DNA of 64,000 nt from Curvibacter sp. PD_MW3 (GTDB taxonomy: Bacteria > Pseudomonadota > Gammaproteobacteria > Burkholderiales > Burkholderiaceae_C): positions 1 through 64,000 of the forward strand of contig NSIV01000002.1 in the NCBI GenBank assembly GCA_002633085.1, given 5' to 3'. Position numbers and translations under genes: made by a program. This document shows positions 16,736 through 25,197 of the stretch, one piece after another; the first letter of the stretch is position 1; every line of letters starts with the position of its first letter. The notes beneath the pieces are model-generated. The model saw nothing but the letters and a program-made list of their open reading frames with translations, was not told the DNA's origin and made no database searches.

Positions 16736-17161
16736 TTATTCGATGCGCAGCTTCTGCGAGCCATTGCCCTGCTTCTTGGGCAGCGTGAGCGTGAGCACGC
16801 CGTTGTCGTACTTGGCCTTGGCCTGCGCCTGGTCCACGTCCTGCGGCAACTGGATGCCGCGCGACACCGAGCCAAAGTAACGCTCGCTACGCAGCTGTTT
16901 GTCGTCCTTGTGCGCGTCTTCCTGTTTGACGTCGGCGCGCACCATCACCATGCCGCCTTCAATGGTGACGTGAATGTCTTCCTTGCGCACCCCGGGAATT
17001 TCAGCCGACACGGTGTAGTTGTTGCCGTTTTCCTTCACGTCGATCTTGATCTGCCCCGGGCTGGGCAGCGGGTCGCCATGCAGCGGCTTGACGTAAAAAC
17101 CAGGCGCCATGTCGCGGAAAAAATCATCAAACAGACTGCCACGTGTGATCAGTGAACTCAT
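16736..17161 (-). CDS. Hsp20/alpha-crystallin small heat-shock protein
   Basis: 141 residues from the ATG at 17161, which has AGGAG eight bases upstream; the longer frame to 17248 lacks support. The N-terminal arm (LITRGSLFDDFFRDMAPGFYV) is followed by the alpha-crystallin domain: KIDVKENGNNYTVSAEIPGVRKEDIHVTIE, ERYFGSVSRGIQLPQDVD, then GVLTLTLPKK before a short tail. Such proteins are ATP-independent holdases that bind unfolding proteins in the cytoplasm. The gene is divergent from the FtsX-type permease gene. I see no clear CIRCE or ROSE element in the 5' leader. Confidence 0.95.
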   Translation of the reverse strand: MSSLITRGSLFDDFFRDMAPGFYVKPLHGDPLPSPGQIKIDVKENGNNYTVSAEIPGVRKEDIHVTIEGGMVMVRADVKQEDAHKDDKQLRSERYFGSVSRGIQLPQDVDQAQAKAKYDNGVLTLTLPKKQGNGSQKLRIE

Positions 17162-17294
17162 GCTTTTTCTCCTGTGGGTATCGATGTGACGGCTCCCTGC
17201 GACCCCGATGGCCGCGGTCATCACACCAAGCCAATATAGGGAGCGCACAATCGAATCTCAAGACCGCATCACCGCCAACTTGATGCAAATCAAA

Positions 17295-19853
17295 ATGCGC
17301 CAACTGCTCCTCACCTTCTCCTGGCAGGAACTGCGCCACCACCCATGGCGCCATGCCGCCGCCGTGCTGGCAGTGATGCTGGGCGTAGCACTGGCCTTCT
17401 CGGTGCACCTGATCAACGCCTCGGCGCTCGACGAGTTCTCGCACGCGGTGCGTGCCGTGGGTGGCCAGCCCGACCTGGAACTGCGCGCCGCGCAAGGCAG
17501 TTTTGATGAAGCGCTCTATGGCCGCCTGGTGCGCCACCCGCAGGTGGCCCTGGCCAGCCCGGTGCTGGAGTTCAGCAGCCAGGCTCTCAGCGCCAACGGC
17601 CTGCGCGTGCCGCTGCGTGTGCTGGGCATTGACGCGCTGCAGGTGGCCGCCATCGCCCCCGACTTGCTGCCGCGACCTGCCGCTGGCGCCGACAGGCTGG
17701 CCCTGTTCGCACCGGCCACCGTCTTCCTCAACCCGGCGGCGCAACAACAACTTTCAGGCCCTTCGTTCCCCTTGCAAAGCGGCCTGCGGCTGGAAACCGT
17801 GAAGGTGGCCGGCACGGTGAGCGCCAGCGGCCCGGCGCTGGTCGTTATGGACATCGCGGCCGCGCAGGAGCTGTTCGGCAAGCTGGGTCAGCTCACGCGC
17901 CTGGACCTGCGCCTGCAGCCCGGCGTGGACCGCGCCGCCTTCGTGCGCACCTTGTTGGCTGCGCCCGACTGGCCCAGCGGCCTCAGCTTGACCGAGCCTG
18001 GCGACACCGCGCAGCGCATCAACAACCTGTCGCGTGCCTACCGCGTCAACCTGACGGTGCTGGCGCTGGTGGCGCTGTTCACCGGCGCCTTTCTGGTGTT
18101 CTCGGTGCTGGCCTTGAGCGTGGCCAAGCGCGCGCAGCAGTTCGCCCTGTTGGGCGTGCTGGGCCTCACCGGCCGCGAGCGGCTGACGCTGGTGTTGTGG
18201 GAGTCGCTGGTGCTGGGTCTGCTCGGCAGCGCCGCCGGCATCGCTCTGGGTACCGCCTTGGCCGCACTGGCCCTGCGCCTGCTTGGCGGCGACCTGGGCG
18301 GTGGTTTCTTCGCCGGCATGGCACCCAGCCTGCAATGGGACGGCGCGGCTGCGCTGGGCTACGGCCTGCTGGGCGTGCTGGCGGCGCTGGCTGGCGGCTG
18401 GTGGCCGGCCCGGCAGGCGCAACGGCTGCCGCTGGCACAAACCCTCAAAGGTCTCGGCACCACCGGAGCGCACACCGCGCACCGCTGGATCGCTCTTCTT
18501 TTAATAGCTATCGGCGCAATATTGGCAAGGGCTCCGACTGTTTTTGACATCCCATTGGCGGCGTATGTGTCGATTGCCCTGCTGCTGGTGGGCGGCATCA
18601 TGGCCTTGCCCTGGCTCATTGCCTTGCTGCTGGACCGCATCGCCCCGCTGGTGGCGCGCCACACGCTGCCGCTGCTGGCAGTGGAGCGCGCCCGGCGCCA
18701 GCGCGAGAGCGCCGCGGTGGCGGTGAGCGGCGTGGTGGCCGCGCTCAGCCTGGCCGTCGCCCTGACCGTGATGGTGGCCAGCTTTCGCGACTCGGTGACG
18801 CAATGGCTGGCGCAGGTGCTTCCGGCCGACCTCTACGTGCGCAGCGCCAGCACTGTGAGCGCGGCCGACACGCAGTACTTCACCCCGGAATTCGTGTTGG
18901 CGGTGGCGCGGCTGCCCGGCGTGCAGCGCGTGCAGGCGCAACGCCAGCTGGCCCTGCTCTTGGCATCAGACCGTCCGGCCGTGGCGCTGCTGGCACGTGA
19001 GCTGGATGAGCCGGCACGCGACCTGCCACTGCTGGGCGAGCCGCTGCCGGTGCCGGCGGGGCAAATCGGCATCTATGTCAGCGAAGCCATGCTGGACCTG
19101 CATGGCGCCCAGCCGGGCCGTGTGTTCGCTCCGCTTTCACAGTCTTTCAAGGCTCTGAGCCTTGATCAACATGCGCCACCAGCTACGTTTTTTGTAGCAG
19201 GCGTGTGGCGCGACTATGCGCGCCAAAGCGGCACCATCGCCATGGCGCGGCGCAGCTACGAGCAACTGAGCGGCGACACGCGCAGCAACGACCTCGCGCT
19301 GTGGCTCGATGCGGCGGTTCAACTGGATGACGTCCAGCAGGCCATCCGCGCCCTGGCGGACCAGTCCAGCCCCGGCAGCGGCGCCCTACTGGACTTCGGC
19401 AGCGCCAGCCAGATCCGCGCCACCTCGCTGCGCATCTTCGATCGCAGCTTTGCCGTCACTTACTGGCTGCAAGCGGTGGCCATCGGCATCGGCCTGTTCG
19501 GCATCGCTGCCAGCTTCAGCGCGCAGGTGCTGGCGCGGCGCAAGGAGTTCGGCCTGCTGGTGCACCTGGGGCTGACGCGCCGGCAAATCCTGGCCGTGGT
19601 GGCTGGTGAAGGCGCCGCCTGGACCGGCGTCGGCGCCATCGCCGGCCTCGGGCTCGGCTTGGCGGTGGCCGTGGTGCTGGTGCACGTGGTCAACCCGCAA
19701 AGCTTTCACTGGAGCATGGACCTGCTGCTGCCCTGGGGCCGCCTGCTGGCGCTGTGCGCCGCCGTGGTGCTGGCCGGCACGCTGACAGCCTGGCTCGCCG
19801 GCCGCGCCGCTGCCGGGCGCGACGCAGTGCTGGCGGTGAAGGAAGACTGGTGA
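17295..19853 (+). CDS. FtsX-domain ABC transporter permease (YbbP-like)
   Basis: About 852 residues and roughly ten membrane helices in the architecture of YbbP/LolC-type permeases: a first helix (WRHAAAVLAVMLGVALAFSVHL), a large periplasmic domain, an FtsX block (VNLTVLALVALFTGAFLVFSVLALSVAKRAQQFALLGVLGLTGRERL), central helices, a second periplasmic domain, and a C-terminal FtsX block (VLARRKEFGLLVHLGLTRRQILAVV). I chose the ATG at 17295; one at 17283 is equally possible because neither has a strong ribosome site. No ATPase is adjacent; the LolD/YbbA-type ATPase at 7375-8040 is a candidate partner. Two intragenic repeats lie inside, one forming part of a membrane helix and one in the second periplasmic domain. 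Confidence 0.88.
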   Translation: MRQLLLTFSWQELRHHPWRHAAAVLAVMLGVALAFSVHLINASALDEFSHAVRAVGGQPDLELRAAQGSFDEALYGRLVRHPQVALASPVLEFSSQALSANGLRVPLRVLGIDALQVAAIAPDLLPRPAAGADRLALFAPATVFLNPAAQQQLSGPSFPLQSGLRLETVKVAGTVSASGPALVVMDIAAAQELFGKLGQLTRLDLRLQPGVDRAAFVRTLLAAPDWPSGLSLTEPGDTAQRINNLSRAYRVNLTVLALVALFTGAFLVFSVLALSVAKRAQQFALLGVLGLTGRERLTLVLWESLVLGLLGSAAGIALGTALAALALRLLGGDLGGGFFAGMAPSLQWDGAAALGYGLLGVLAALAGGWWPARQAQRLPLAQTLKGLGTTGAHTAHRWIALLLIAIGAILARAPTVFDIPLAAYVSIALLLVGGIMALPWLIALLLDRIAPLVARHTLPLLAVERARRQRESAAVAVSGVVAALSLAVALTVMVASFRDSVTQWLAQVLPADLYVRSASTVSAADTQYFTPEFVLAVARLPGVQRVQAQRQLALLLASDRPAVALLARELDEPARDLPLLGEPLPVPAGQIGIYVSEAMLDLHGAQPGRVFAPLSQSFKALSLDQHAPPATFFVAGVWRDYARQSGTIAMARRSYEQLSGDTRSNDLALWLDAAVQLDDVQQAIRALADQSSPGSGALLDFGSASQIRATSLRIFDRSFAVTYWLQAVAIGIGLFGIAASFSAQVLARRKEFGLLVHLGLTRRQILAVVAGEGAAWTGVGAIAGLGLGLAVAVVLVHVVNPQSFHWSMDLLLPWGRLLALCAAVVLAGTLTAWLAGRAAAGRDAVLAVKEDW
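18499..18546 (+). repeat. Intragenic repeat copy 4 (in FtsX permease)
   Basis: Blocks: TTTTAATAGCTATC, GGCGCAATATTGGCAAGGGCT and GACTGTTTTTG. In frame it encodes LLIAIGAILARA, so the element forms part of a predicted membrane helix. The local AT-richness contrasts sharply with the surrounding sequence. Confidence 0.75.
19144..19200 (-). repeat. Intragenic repeat copy 5 (in FtsX permease)
   Basis: Inverted orientation. Blocks: TTTCAAGGCTCTGAGCCTTG, ATCAACATGCGCCACCAGC, and the terminal hairpin GCTACGTTTTTTGTAGC. In frame it gives LDQHAPPATFFVAG in the second periplasmic domain. Confidence 0.75.
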
Positions 19854-19883
19854 GTACCGCGCCCGAAAGACGGCCCAAAGTAA

Positions 19884-19892
19884 TGCTAGAAT
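19884..19892 (+). promoter_or_regulatory. Extended -10 promoter of the tRNA-Lys gene
   Basis: TGCTAGAAT (TG-n-TAGAAT) matches an extended -10 element, five of six bases to TATAAT, and is placed 24 bases before the tRNA. No good -35 is visible, in keeping with the extended -10 type. Confidence 0.5.
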
Positions 19893-19915
19893 TCGGCCCA
19901 TTGCTTCAATGCAGC

Positions 19916-19991
19916 GGGTTCTTAGCTCAGTTGGTAGAGCAGCGGACTCTTAATCCGTAGGTCGAGTGTTCGAGTCACTCAGGACCCACCA
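19916..19991 (+). tRNA. tRNA-Lys (anticodon CUU)
   Basis: 76 nt including an encoded CCA. The acceptor stem pairs GGGTTCT with AGGACCC (one G-T pair), the D-loop has AGCTCAGTTGGTAGAGC, the anticodon stem GCGGA/TCCGT encloses loop CTCTTAA with anticodon CTT, and the T-arm holds GTTCGAGTC. It decodes AAG. A strong terminator follows 19 nt later, so the gene is transcribed alone. Confidence 0.97.
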
Positions 19992-20010
19992 GAAATTAAG
20001 AATAGAAATC

Positions 20011-20042
20011 AAGGACTTGACCGAAAGGTCAGGTCCTTTTTC
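20011..20042 (+). terminator. Intrinsic terminator of tRNA-Lys
   Basis: A 12-bp stem (20011-20022 with 20027-20038, one G-T pair) capped by a GAAA tetraloop and followed by a T-rich tract. The 17 bases from 20016 to 20032 recur exactly at 21541-21557. Confidence 0.93.
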
Positions 20043-20127
20043 TTTGCCCGGCCGTGACAAATTCGTGCTGCCGGTCCGGTCCTTTGACACAAGGATCAAG
20101 ACGAGCAGCGTCGTCCCCAATGCGCGT

Positions 20128-21345
20128 TCAGGCAGGGATCATCCGGCACATGGAATCGAGGTTAAGACGCAGGCGCACGGCCGTGGCAGCCAGGGTGGAC
20201 TGGATGGAAAAGTTGTCCTGCAGCGTCTCGCGCAGGCTCGGCACGGCGATCGGTTCCCCATGGCGATTGAGCACTCTGGCCACCAGCGGAGCAGTGGGCT
20301 TGGCACCCGGCCGCACCACCACAGCGGTTTCGCCGTTGGCCAGCCTGACGTAAGTGCCCGGCGGGCACAGCCCGATGTGACGGAACAGCGCTGCACCGAT
20401 CTCATCCTGCCGCCGCTCACCCGCCGGCAGGATGACACTGCGGGCCGAATCGCGCGCCGTGCGACCGGCGCGCGACTTGCGCGGGCTCATGGCCGCCGTG
20501 TAGCGGTCCAGCGTCTGTAGCACCTTGGTCAGGCGCAGCGCAGGCGCCCAGTCGCTCAGCTGCTCCGGACCTTGCAGCGGCGTGTGATGCAGGCCAACGA
20601 TGGTCAGCCAGTCCTGGTCGCTCACCCCGGCCTGCAACAGCATCTGCTGCCCCTGCTCGGCGTGGCTGTCAATGGCCATGCGCTGGTGCGGCATGGGCGG
20701 GTACTTCTGCACGGCCAGGGTGTCCTGCAGACGCGACATGGCCACGTTCATGGTGAGCGCGCCACACACCAGGCTACGCCGCTCGGCATCGGTCAGCGAC
20801 AGGCTGTCGCCCAAGGAATGGCCCAGCGCAGCGCACAGCAGCGCATGCAGGGCGCTGTAGCCGCCGAACTCGGTGACTGCGCGGTTGAAGAGCAGGAAGT
20901 GCGAGGCTGCGGCGTTCTCGCTCATCAGGTCATGGATGTGCTGCGCCAACCCATGTACCTTGCGCTCGAAGTCATCGCCGCCGGCCACATTGCTCAACAG
21001 GGCGTTGAGCTTGGATTCCACATCGCCCCAGCGCTCGGCCAGCGTGCCGGTGAGCTTGTCACTCTCGTTGCGCGGCTTGTATAGATCTACGTACTGCGAC
21101 ATGTCCTTGATCGGGGCATCAGCCCGGCTCAGGGCACTGATGCCGGCCATCATGGCGCGCACCCGCACTTCGCTTTCCTCAATTTCGACGAAGAGCTTCC
21201 TGCGGCTGCGAATGGCCTCCAGCTGCTGCGCGGTTTCGATGCGCTGGCCCTTGGCCAGCATGATCACACCCTTCTCGTCTCGCAGAGTGAAGTTCAGGGA
21301 CATGCCCAGAAACAGTTTTTCCGGACTCAGTTCCAACTGTGCCAT
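20128..21345 (-). CDS. Degenerate HD-GYP/HD-domain signalling protein
   Basis: 405 residues. The N-terminal ~100 residues form a small domain common upstream of HD-GYP phosphodiesterases (LFLGMSLNFTLRDEKGVIMLAKGQRI). The following helical domain keeps the HD-GYP layout but has lost key ligands. The HD pair, expected in the helix reading LVCGALTMNVAMSRL, is absent, and the GYP triplet after GLHHTPLQGPEQ is missing. Parts remain: SALHALLCAAL, DSHAEQGQQML, GLHH and the DRYTAAMSPRKSR helix. It is therefore likely a catalytically dead sensor or binding protein of the cyclic-di-GMP family. The divergent neighbour encodes a GGDEF-EAL protein, and the two may work together. Confidence 0.75.
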   Translation of the reverse strand: MAQLELSPEKLFLGMSLNFTLRDEKGVIMLAKGQRIETAQQLEAIRSRRKLFVEIEESEVRVRAMMAGISALSRADAPIKDMSQYVDLYKPRNESDKLTGTLAERWGDVESKLNALLSNVAGGDDFERKVHGLAQHIHDLMSENAAASHFLLFNRAVTEFGGYSALHALLCAALGHSLGDSLSLTDAERRSLVCGALTMNVAMSRLQDTLAVQKYPPMPHQRMAIDSHAEQGQQMLLQAGVSDQDWLTIVGLHHTPLQGPEQLSDWAPALRLTKVLQTLDRYTAAMSPRKSRAGRTARDSARSVILPAGERRQDEIGAALFRHIGLCPPGTYVRLANGETAVVVRPGAKPTAPLVARVLNRHGEPIAVPSLRETLQDNFSIQSTLAATAVRLRLNLDSMCRMIPA

Positions 21346-21540
21346 GGCGGGTTGACCTCCTCAGGGCAGGTATGGCCTGCCCGGACAGATGACTCCCTGT
21401 TTTTGTTCTTCTTCTTTGATTCAAGACGCCATGCAAGCGCCAACGACGCGACAAGCCCATTGATTATGGGGCCAATGGTAATACCCCGCGCTGTTACGCC
21501 CAAGCACCTGGTCCATCTCCAGGTTGAGCGCCATCGCGAC

Positions 21541-21557
21541 CTTGACCGAAAGGTCAG
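21541..21557 (+). repeat. Second copy of the tRNA terminator hairpin core
   Basis: The 17 bases are identical to 20016-20032 and form the same TGACC-GAAA-GGTCA hairpin, followed by GATCTTTTC. It lies 65 bases before the GGDEF-EAL start, in the 276-bp divergent gap, where it could be an attenuator in the leader or simply a remnant. Nothing else recognisable is seen in that gap. Confidence 0.4.
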
Positions 21558-21621
21558 ATCTTTTCTATTCTCCCAACGATGCCTGCATCAGCTTAGGCAT
21601 TCGTTTTGCTAAAGTGCAGCG

Positions 21622-24552
21622 ATGTCAAAGGGCGAAACCACCTCCAACCGTGCGCTGTTGATTCCCGGCATCTTTCTGCTCCTGGGTTTGACGCTGACCT
21701 ACTTTTTGCAGAGCAGCGCTCGTGAAGCCGCGCGGGAAGCACTGCATGACGAATTCAAGTTTCGTGTCAGCGAAGTCCTGGGGAACATTGACCGGCGTCT
21801 GCAAAGCTACGAACAGATTCTGGAAAGTACCGCTGGTCTTTTCGCTGCATCGAACCAGGTGGGACGCGGCGATTTCGTGGAATACGTCCGCGCATTGAAG
21901 CTGGAAGGGAAATACCCAGGCATTCAGGGCGTGGGTTTTGCCAAGGTGGTGCAAGACAAGGACAAAGCCAGGCACCTCAGCGAGATGCGGGCCAGTGGCC
22001 TGGCGAACTACGACATCCGCCCGGCTGGCCAACGGGATCTTTACACCCCCATCGTCTACCTGGAGCCGTCCACCTCGCGCAATCATCGCGCCATCGGTTA
22101 TGACATGTACTCCGAACCGGTGCGCCGTGCCGCGCTGGAAAAAGCCCGGGATGAGGAAAAGATCCAAATCAGCGGCAAGGTGCGCCTGGTGCAGGAAACC
22201 GACCAGGATCTGCAGTCCGGCTTTCTGATGTACCTGCCGGTTTATCAGCGCAAGGCAACGCATCAAACCATTGAAGCGCGCCGTGCGAATCTGATCGGCT
22301 GGGTCTACGCACCCTTCCGCATGAACGACCTGATGGCCGGCATCCTGGGCGAGCGCTTTGGTGAAGTCGGCACCACACTGAACCTTGAAATCTTCGACGG
22401 CGACTCGCTCCAGCCCAGCCGGCAGATGTTCAACACGGACGGCCAGAGCCATGAAAACGCCCAATTTCATGCCGTCCAGCGCATCCCCTTGTTTGGGCAC
22501 CAATGGACTGTCGTCATCGACTCGCTTGCCCCCTTCGAGGCCCGGATGCGGAGCGACAAGGCCAACATCATTGCCTTGGCCGGCACCATTGCCAGCCTGC
22601 TGCTGGCCTTGGTGGGTTGGCTGCTTGCAACGGCGCGCGCGCGCGCGCTGGCTATTGCACACCGGATGACTGAGGAATTGCAGCACAGCGAAGCCGCACA
22701 AAAGCGGCTCAATCGTGCCCTGCGTCTGCTCAGTGACTGCAACATGGCATTGGTGCACGCGGAAGAAGAATACAAGCTGCTGTCTGAGATCTGCCGCCTG
22801 TGTGTCGAGCGCGGTGGCTACCTCATGGCCTGGGTCGGTTACGCGGAACAGGATGCCCACAAGACAGTGCGGCCGATTGCGCAGTCCGGCTACGAAAGCG
22901 GTTACCTGGAAAAAATCAGCATCTCCTGGGCTGACAATGAACATGGACGAGGCCCGACAGGCACCGCCATTCGCAGCGGGCGACCGAATGTCAACCAAAA
23001 TATCCTGACCAACCCGGCCATGGCGCCGTGGCGCGAAGCGGCCAGCCAGCGCGGCTATCAGTCCAGCGTGGCACTGCCGCTGATCTGCGAAGCCAGGGTG
23101 CTGGGCGCCCTCAACGTCTATGCCCACGACCCGGGCGCTTTCGACCCCGAAGAACTGCACCTGCTGGAGGAACTGGCCAACGACTTGGCCTATGGCATCG
23201 TGGCCTTACGTACCCGCGAGGAGCATGCCGCCGCCAAGGACAGGCTCACGTTCCTGGACCACTTTGACTCCCTGACCCATCTACCCAATCGTCTGCTGCT
23301 GCGCGACCGCTTCGAGCGTGCCGCGCTGACCGCCAAGAGCGCGCAAGAGACCGTCTGCCTGTTATATCTCGACCTGGACCGATTCAAGCAGGTCAACGAC
23401 AGCCTGGGCTACGCGGTGGGTGACCAAGTGCTCGTCGGCGTCGTGGAGCGGCTGCGCCAGTGCGTGCCACCGGCCGCCACCATCAGCCGCGTGAGCGGGG
23501 ACGAGTTCGTCGTTTTATTGGCGGGGAACTACGATACCACCGGCATTGCGGTTGTCGCCAACGCCATACGTGATGTCTTTGCCGAACCGCTCACCATTGA
23601 CGCACATGTGCTGAATCTGTCCTTCTCCATCGGCATCAGTCTGTACCCAGGCGATGGTGAGGATTTCGACACGCTGCTCAAGCACGCCCATACGGCGATT
23701 GGCAGCGCCAAGGAGGCCGGGCGCAATACCTATCGTTTCTTCACGCGTGAAATGAATGCCGGCCTGGCCGAGCAGATCCGCCTCACCGGCGGCCTCAGCA
23801 ACGCCGTTCGCCATGGCGAATTCCTGCTCCACTATCAACCTCAGATCGACATTCGAAGCGGCCGGATCACCGGCGCTGAAGCCCTGATACGCTGGCAACA
23901 CCCGACCGACGGACTGGTGCCGCCGGGCAAGTTCATCAGTCTGGCGGAACGCAGTGGCCACATCATGCAGATTGGCGAGTGGGTGCTGAATGAAGCATGC
24001 CGTCAAGGCAAGGTCTGGATGGACCAGTATCCGGAGGCACCGGTGGTCGCTGTCAATCTGTCGGCCTTGCAGTTCAAGCACGGCAACGTGCTGGACATGG
24101 TGGCCAAAGCGCTTGCCACGTCCGGCTTGCGCCCGGACCGTCTGGAGCTGGAACTGACCGAATCCATCCTGCTGCAGGATGCGGAAGCAACGATGAAGAC
24201 CTTGCGGGGCCTAAAGACCCTGGGCGTCAAGCTCTCCATTGACGATTTCGGCACCGGCTATTCCAGCCTCTCCTACCTCAAGCAGTTGGCGATTGACAAG
24301 CTCAAGATCGACCAGTCGTTCGTGTGGGACATGCTGAGCGATGAAGACGGCGCCTCCATCGTCAAGGCCATCATCCAGCTCGGGCACACCCTGCAATTGA
24401 CAGTTATCGCCGAGGGCGTGGAAACCGATGCCCAACTGGCGTTCCTCAACACCGTGGGATGCGATGAAGCGCAAGGGTATCTGTTCAGCCGGCCTGTTCC
24501 AGCCGAGCAGCTAGCCAAGTTACTGGAGAATGAAGAAACCGAGCGGGCTTGA
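21622..24552 (+). CDS. CHASE-GAF-GGDEF-EAL cyclic-di-GMP signalling protein
   Basis: A 976-residue inner-membrane sensor. Two membrane helices (about 11-30 and 316-337) bracket a periplasmic CHASE domain (GIQGVGFAKVV, YDIRPAGQRDLYTPIVYLEP, RAIGYDMYSEPVRRAALEKARD), which senses small ligands. A GAF domain (about 380-525), a GGDEF domain (about 545-705) and an EAL domain (about 720-965) follow in the cytoplasm. The GGDEF signature is RVSGDEF (SGDEF near residue 624), a variant often still active. The EAL domain keeps GAEALIRWQHP, the ELTES glutamate, SIDDFGTGYSSLSYLKQL and IAEGVET, so phosphodiesterase activity is expected. It may make or break cyclic-di-GMP depending on signal. The ribosome site is weak. 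Confidence 0.93.
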   Translation: MSKGETTSNRALLIPGIFLLLGLTLTYFLQSSAREAAREALHDEFKFRVSEVLGNIDRRLQSYEQILESTAGLFAASNQVGRGDFVEYVRALKLEGKYPGIQGVGFAKVVQDKDKARHLSEMRASGLANYDIRPAGQRDLYTPIVYLEPSTSRNHRAIGYDMYSEPVRRAALEKARDEEKIQISGKVRLVQETDQDLQSGFLMYLPVYQRKATHQTIEARRANLIGWVYAPFRMNDLMAGILGERFGEVGTTLNLEIFDGDSLQPSRQMFNTDGQSHENAQFHAVQRIPLFGHQWTVVIDSLAPFEARMRSDKANIIALAGTIASLLLALVGWLLATARARALAIAHRMTEELQHSEAAQKRLNRALRLLSDCNMALVHAEEEYKLLSEICRLCVERGGYLMAWVGYAEQDAHKTVRPIAQSGYESGYLEKISISWADNEHGRGPTGTAIRSGRPNVNQNILTNPAMAPWREAASQRGYQSSVALPLICEARVLGALNVYAHDPGAFDPEELHLLEELANDLAYGIVALRTREEHAAAKDRLTFLDHFDSLTHLPNRLLLRDRFERAALTAKSAQETVCLLYLDLDRFKQVNDSLGYAVGDQVLVGVVERLRQCVPPAATISRVSGDEFVVLLAGNYDTTGIAVVANAIRDVFAEPLTIDAHVLNLSFSIGISLYPGDGEDFDTLLKHAHTAIGSAKEAGRNTYRFFTREMNAGLAEQIRLTGGLSNAVRHGEFLLHYQPQIDIRSGRITGAEALIRWQHPTDGLVPPGKFISLAERSGHIMQIGEWVLNEACRQGKVWMDQYPEAPVVAVNLSALQFKHGNVLDMVAKALATSGLRPDRLELELTESILLQDAEATMKTLRGLKTLGVKLSIDDFGTGYSSLSYLKQLAIDKLKIDQSFVWDMLSDEDGASIVKAIIQLGHTLQLTVIAEGVETDAQLAFLNTVGCDEAQGYLFSRPVPAEQLAKLLENEETERA

Positions 24553-24557
24553 ACTGC

Positions 24558-24893
24558 TCACGTGCGGGCTGCAACGCAGATCGTCACAAGCGCGGACGAG
24601 TCGACCAGCGCCCGCAAGGCATGCGGCTCGTTACGCCGCAGGTGAATAAAGTCCCCGGCTTTCAGTAGCTGCAGGCCTTGTGGGGTATCGAACTCGATGC
24701 GGCCTTCAATGCATTGCACCGTGATCTCACCCGGGGCACTATGCTCATGCAGCGCCATGCCGGCGCGCAGCACGATACGCACCACTTCCAACTGCTCTGC
24801 CTTGAGCAGCGCCATCGTCTTGGCACTGGCCAGCTGCGCGCCAAGCGGCAGCACACTCACCACCTCGCCCGACTGCACATGTTGTTGCGCCAT
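24558..24893 (-). CDS. Small cupin-domain protein
   Basis: 111 residues from the ATG at 24893, which has GGAGG eight bases upstream. A single cupin barrel: GMALHEHSAPGEITVQCIEGRIEF contains motif 1 with the metal His pair and Glu, and GDFIHLRRNEPHALRALVDSSALV contains motif 2 with its His. A short N-terminal LGAQLASAKTMALLKAEQLEVVRIVL precedes it. Cupins of this size may be metal-dependent dioxygenases, isomerases or simple binding proteins; the substrate cannot be told. It ends five bases from the convergent GGDEF-EAL gene and heads away from the ubi cluster. Confidence 0.8.
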   Translation of the reverse strand: MAQQHVQSGEVVSVLPLGAQLASAKTMALLKAEQLEVVRIVLRAGMALHEHSAPGEITVQCIEGRIEFDTPQGLQLLKAGDFIHLRRNEPHALRALVDSSALVTICVAART

Positions 24894-25103
24894 GGAACGT
24901 CCTCCCCCTGTCTTATTGCTGTCGCCGGCTTGAACCTTGGGGCTTGATCGAGCCTGGCCGGCAGGAAGTGCATGCACACCCCATAGATATACAGCACGAG
25001 CATCTTTTAGCATGGCCGCATGACGAAGGTCAATTGACCGCAAACGGAACGTGGGCATGGGCCTGCGTGTTCTGGCTGGCGCCAGTGGCCCCGTGCGGAG
25101 TGT

Positions 25104-25117
25104 CTGATGCAGATCAA
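25104..25117 (+). promoter_or_regulatory. FNR/Anr-type box upstream of the ubiUV cluster
   Basis: CTGATGCAGATCAA matches TTGAT-N4-ATCAA at nine of ten defined positions. A weak -10 (TATCGT, 25140-25145) lies so that a start near 25152 would place the box centre at about -41.5, the class II activator position. The rest of the 304-bp gap between the cupin and ubiU shows nothing else I can name. Confidence 0.6.
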
Positions 25118-25197
25118 CCGCGCGCTTGATCAGGCGGCGTATCGTGCAAGCCAGTGCGACAAGGCCCTCCTGGCACCCGCACCGGAAGCCGAGTTAC

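Noticed and set aside
19916..21557. Possible integrative element bounded by tRNA-Lys and the repeated 17-mer
   Set aside because: The repeated bases come from the terminator, not the tRNA 3' end, and no integrase or mobility gene lies between.
24658..24690. AGTAGCTGCAGGCCTTG resembling the intragenic repeat
   Set aside because: It lacks the GCGC and CAAG blocks and the AT-rich flanks.
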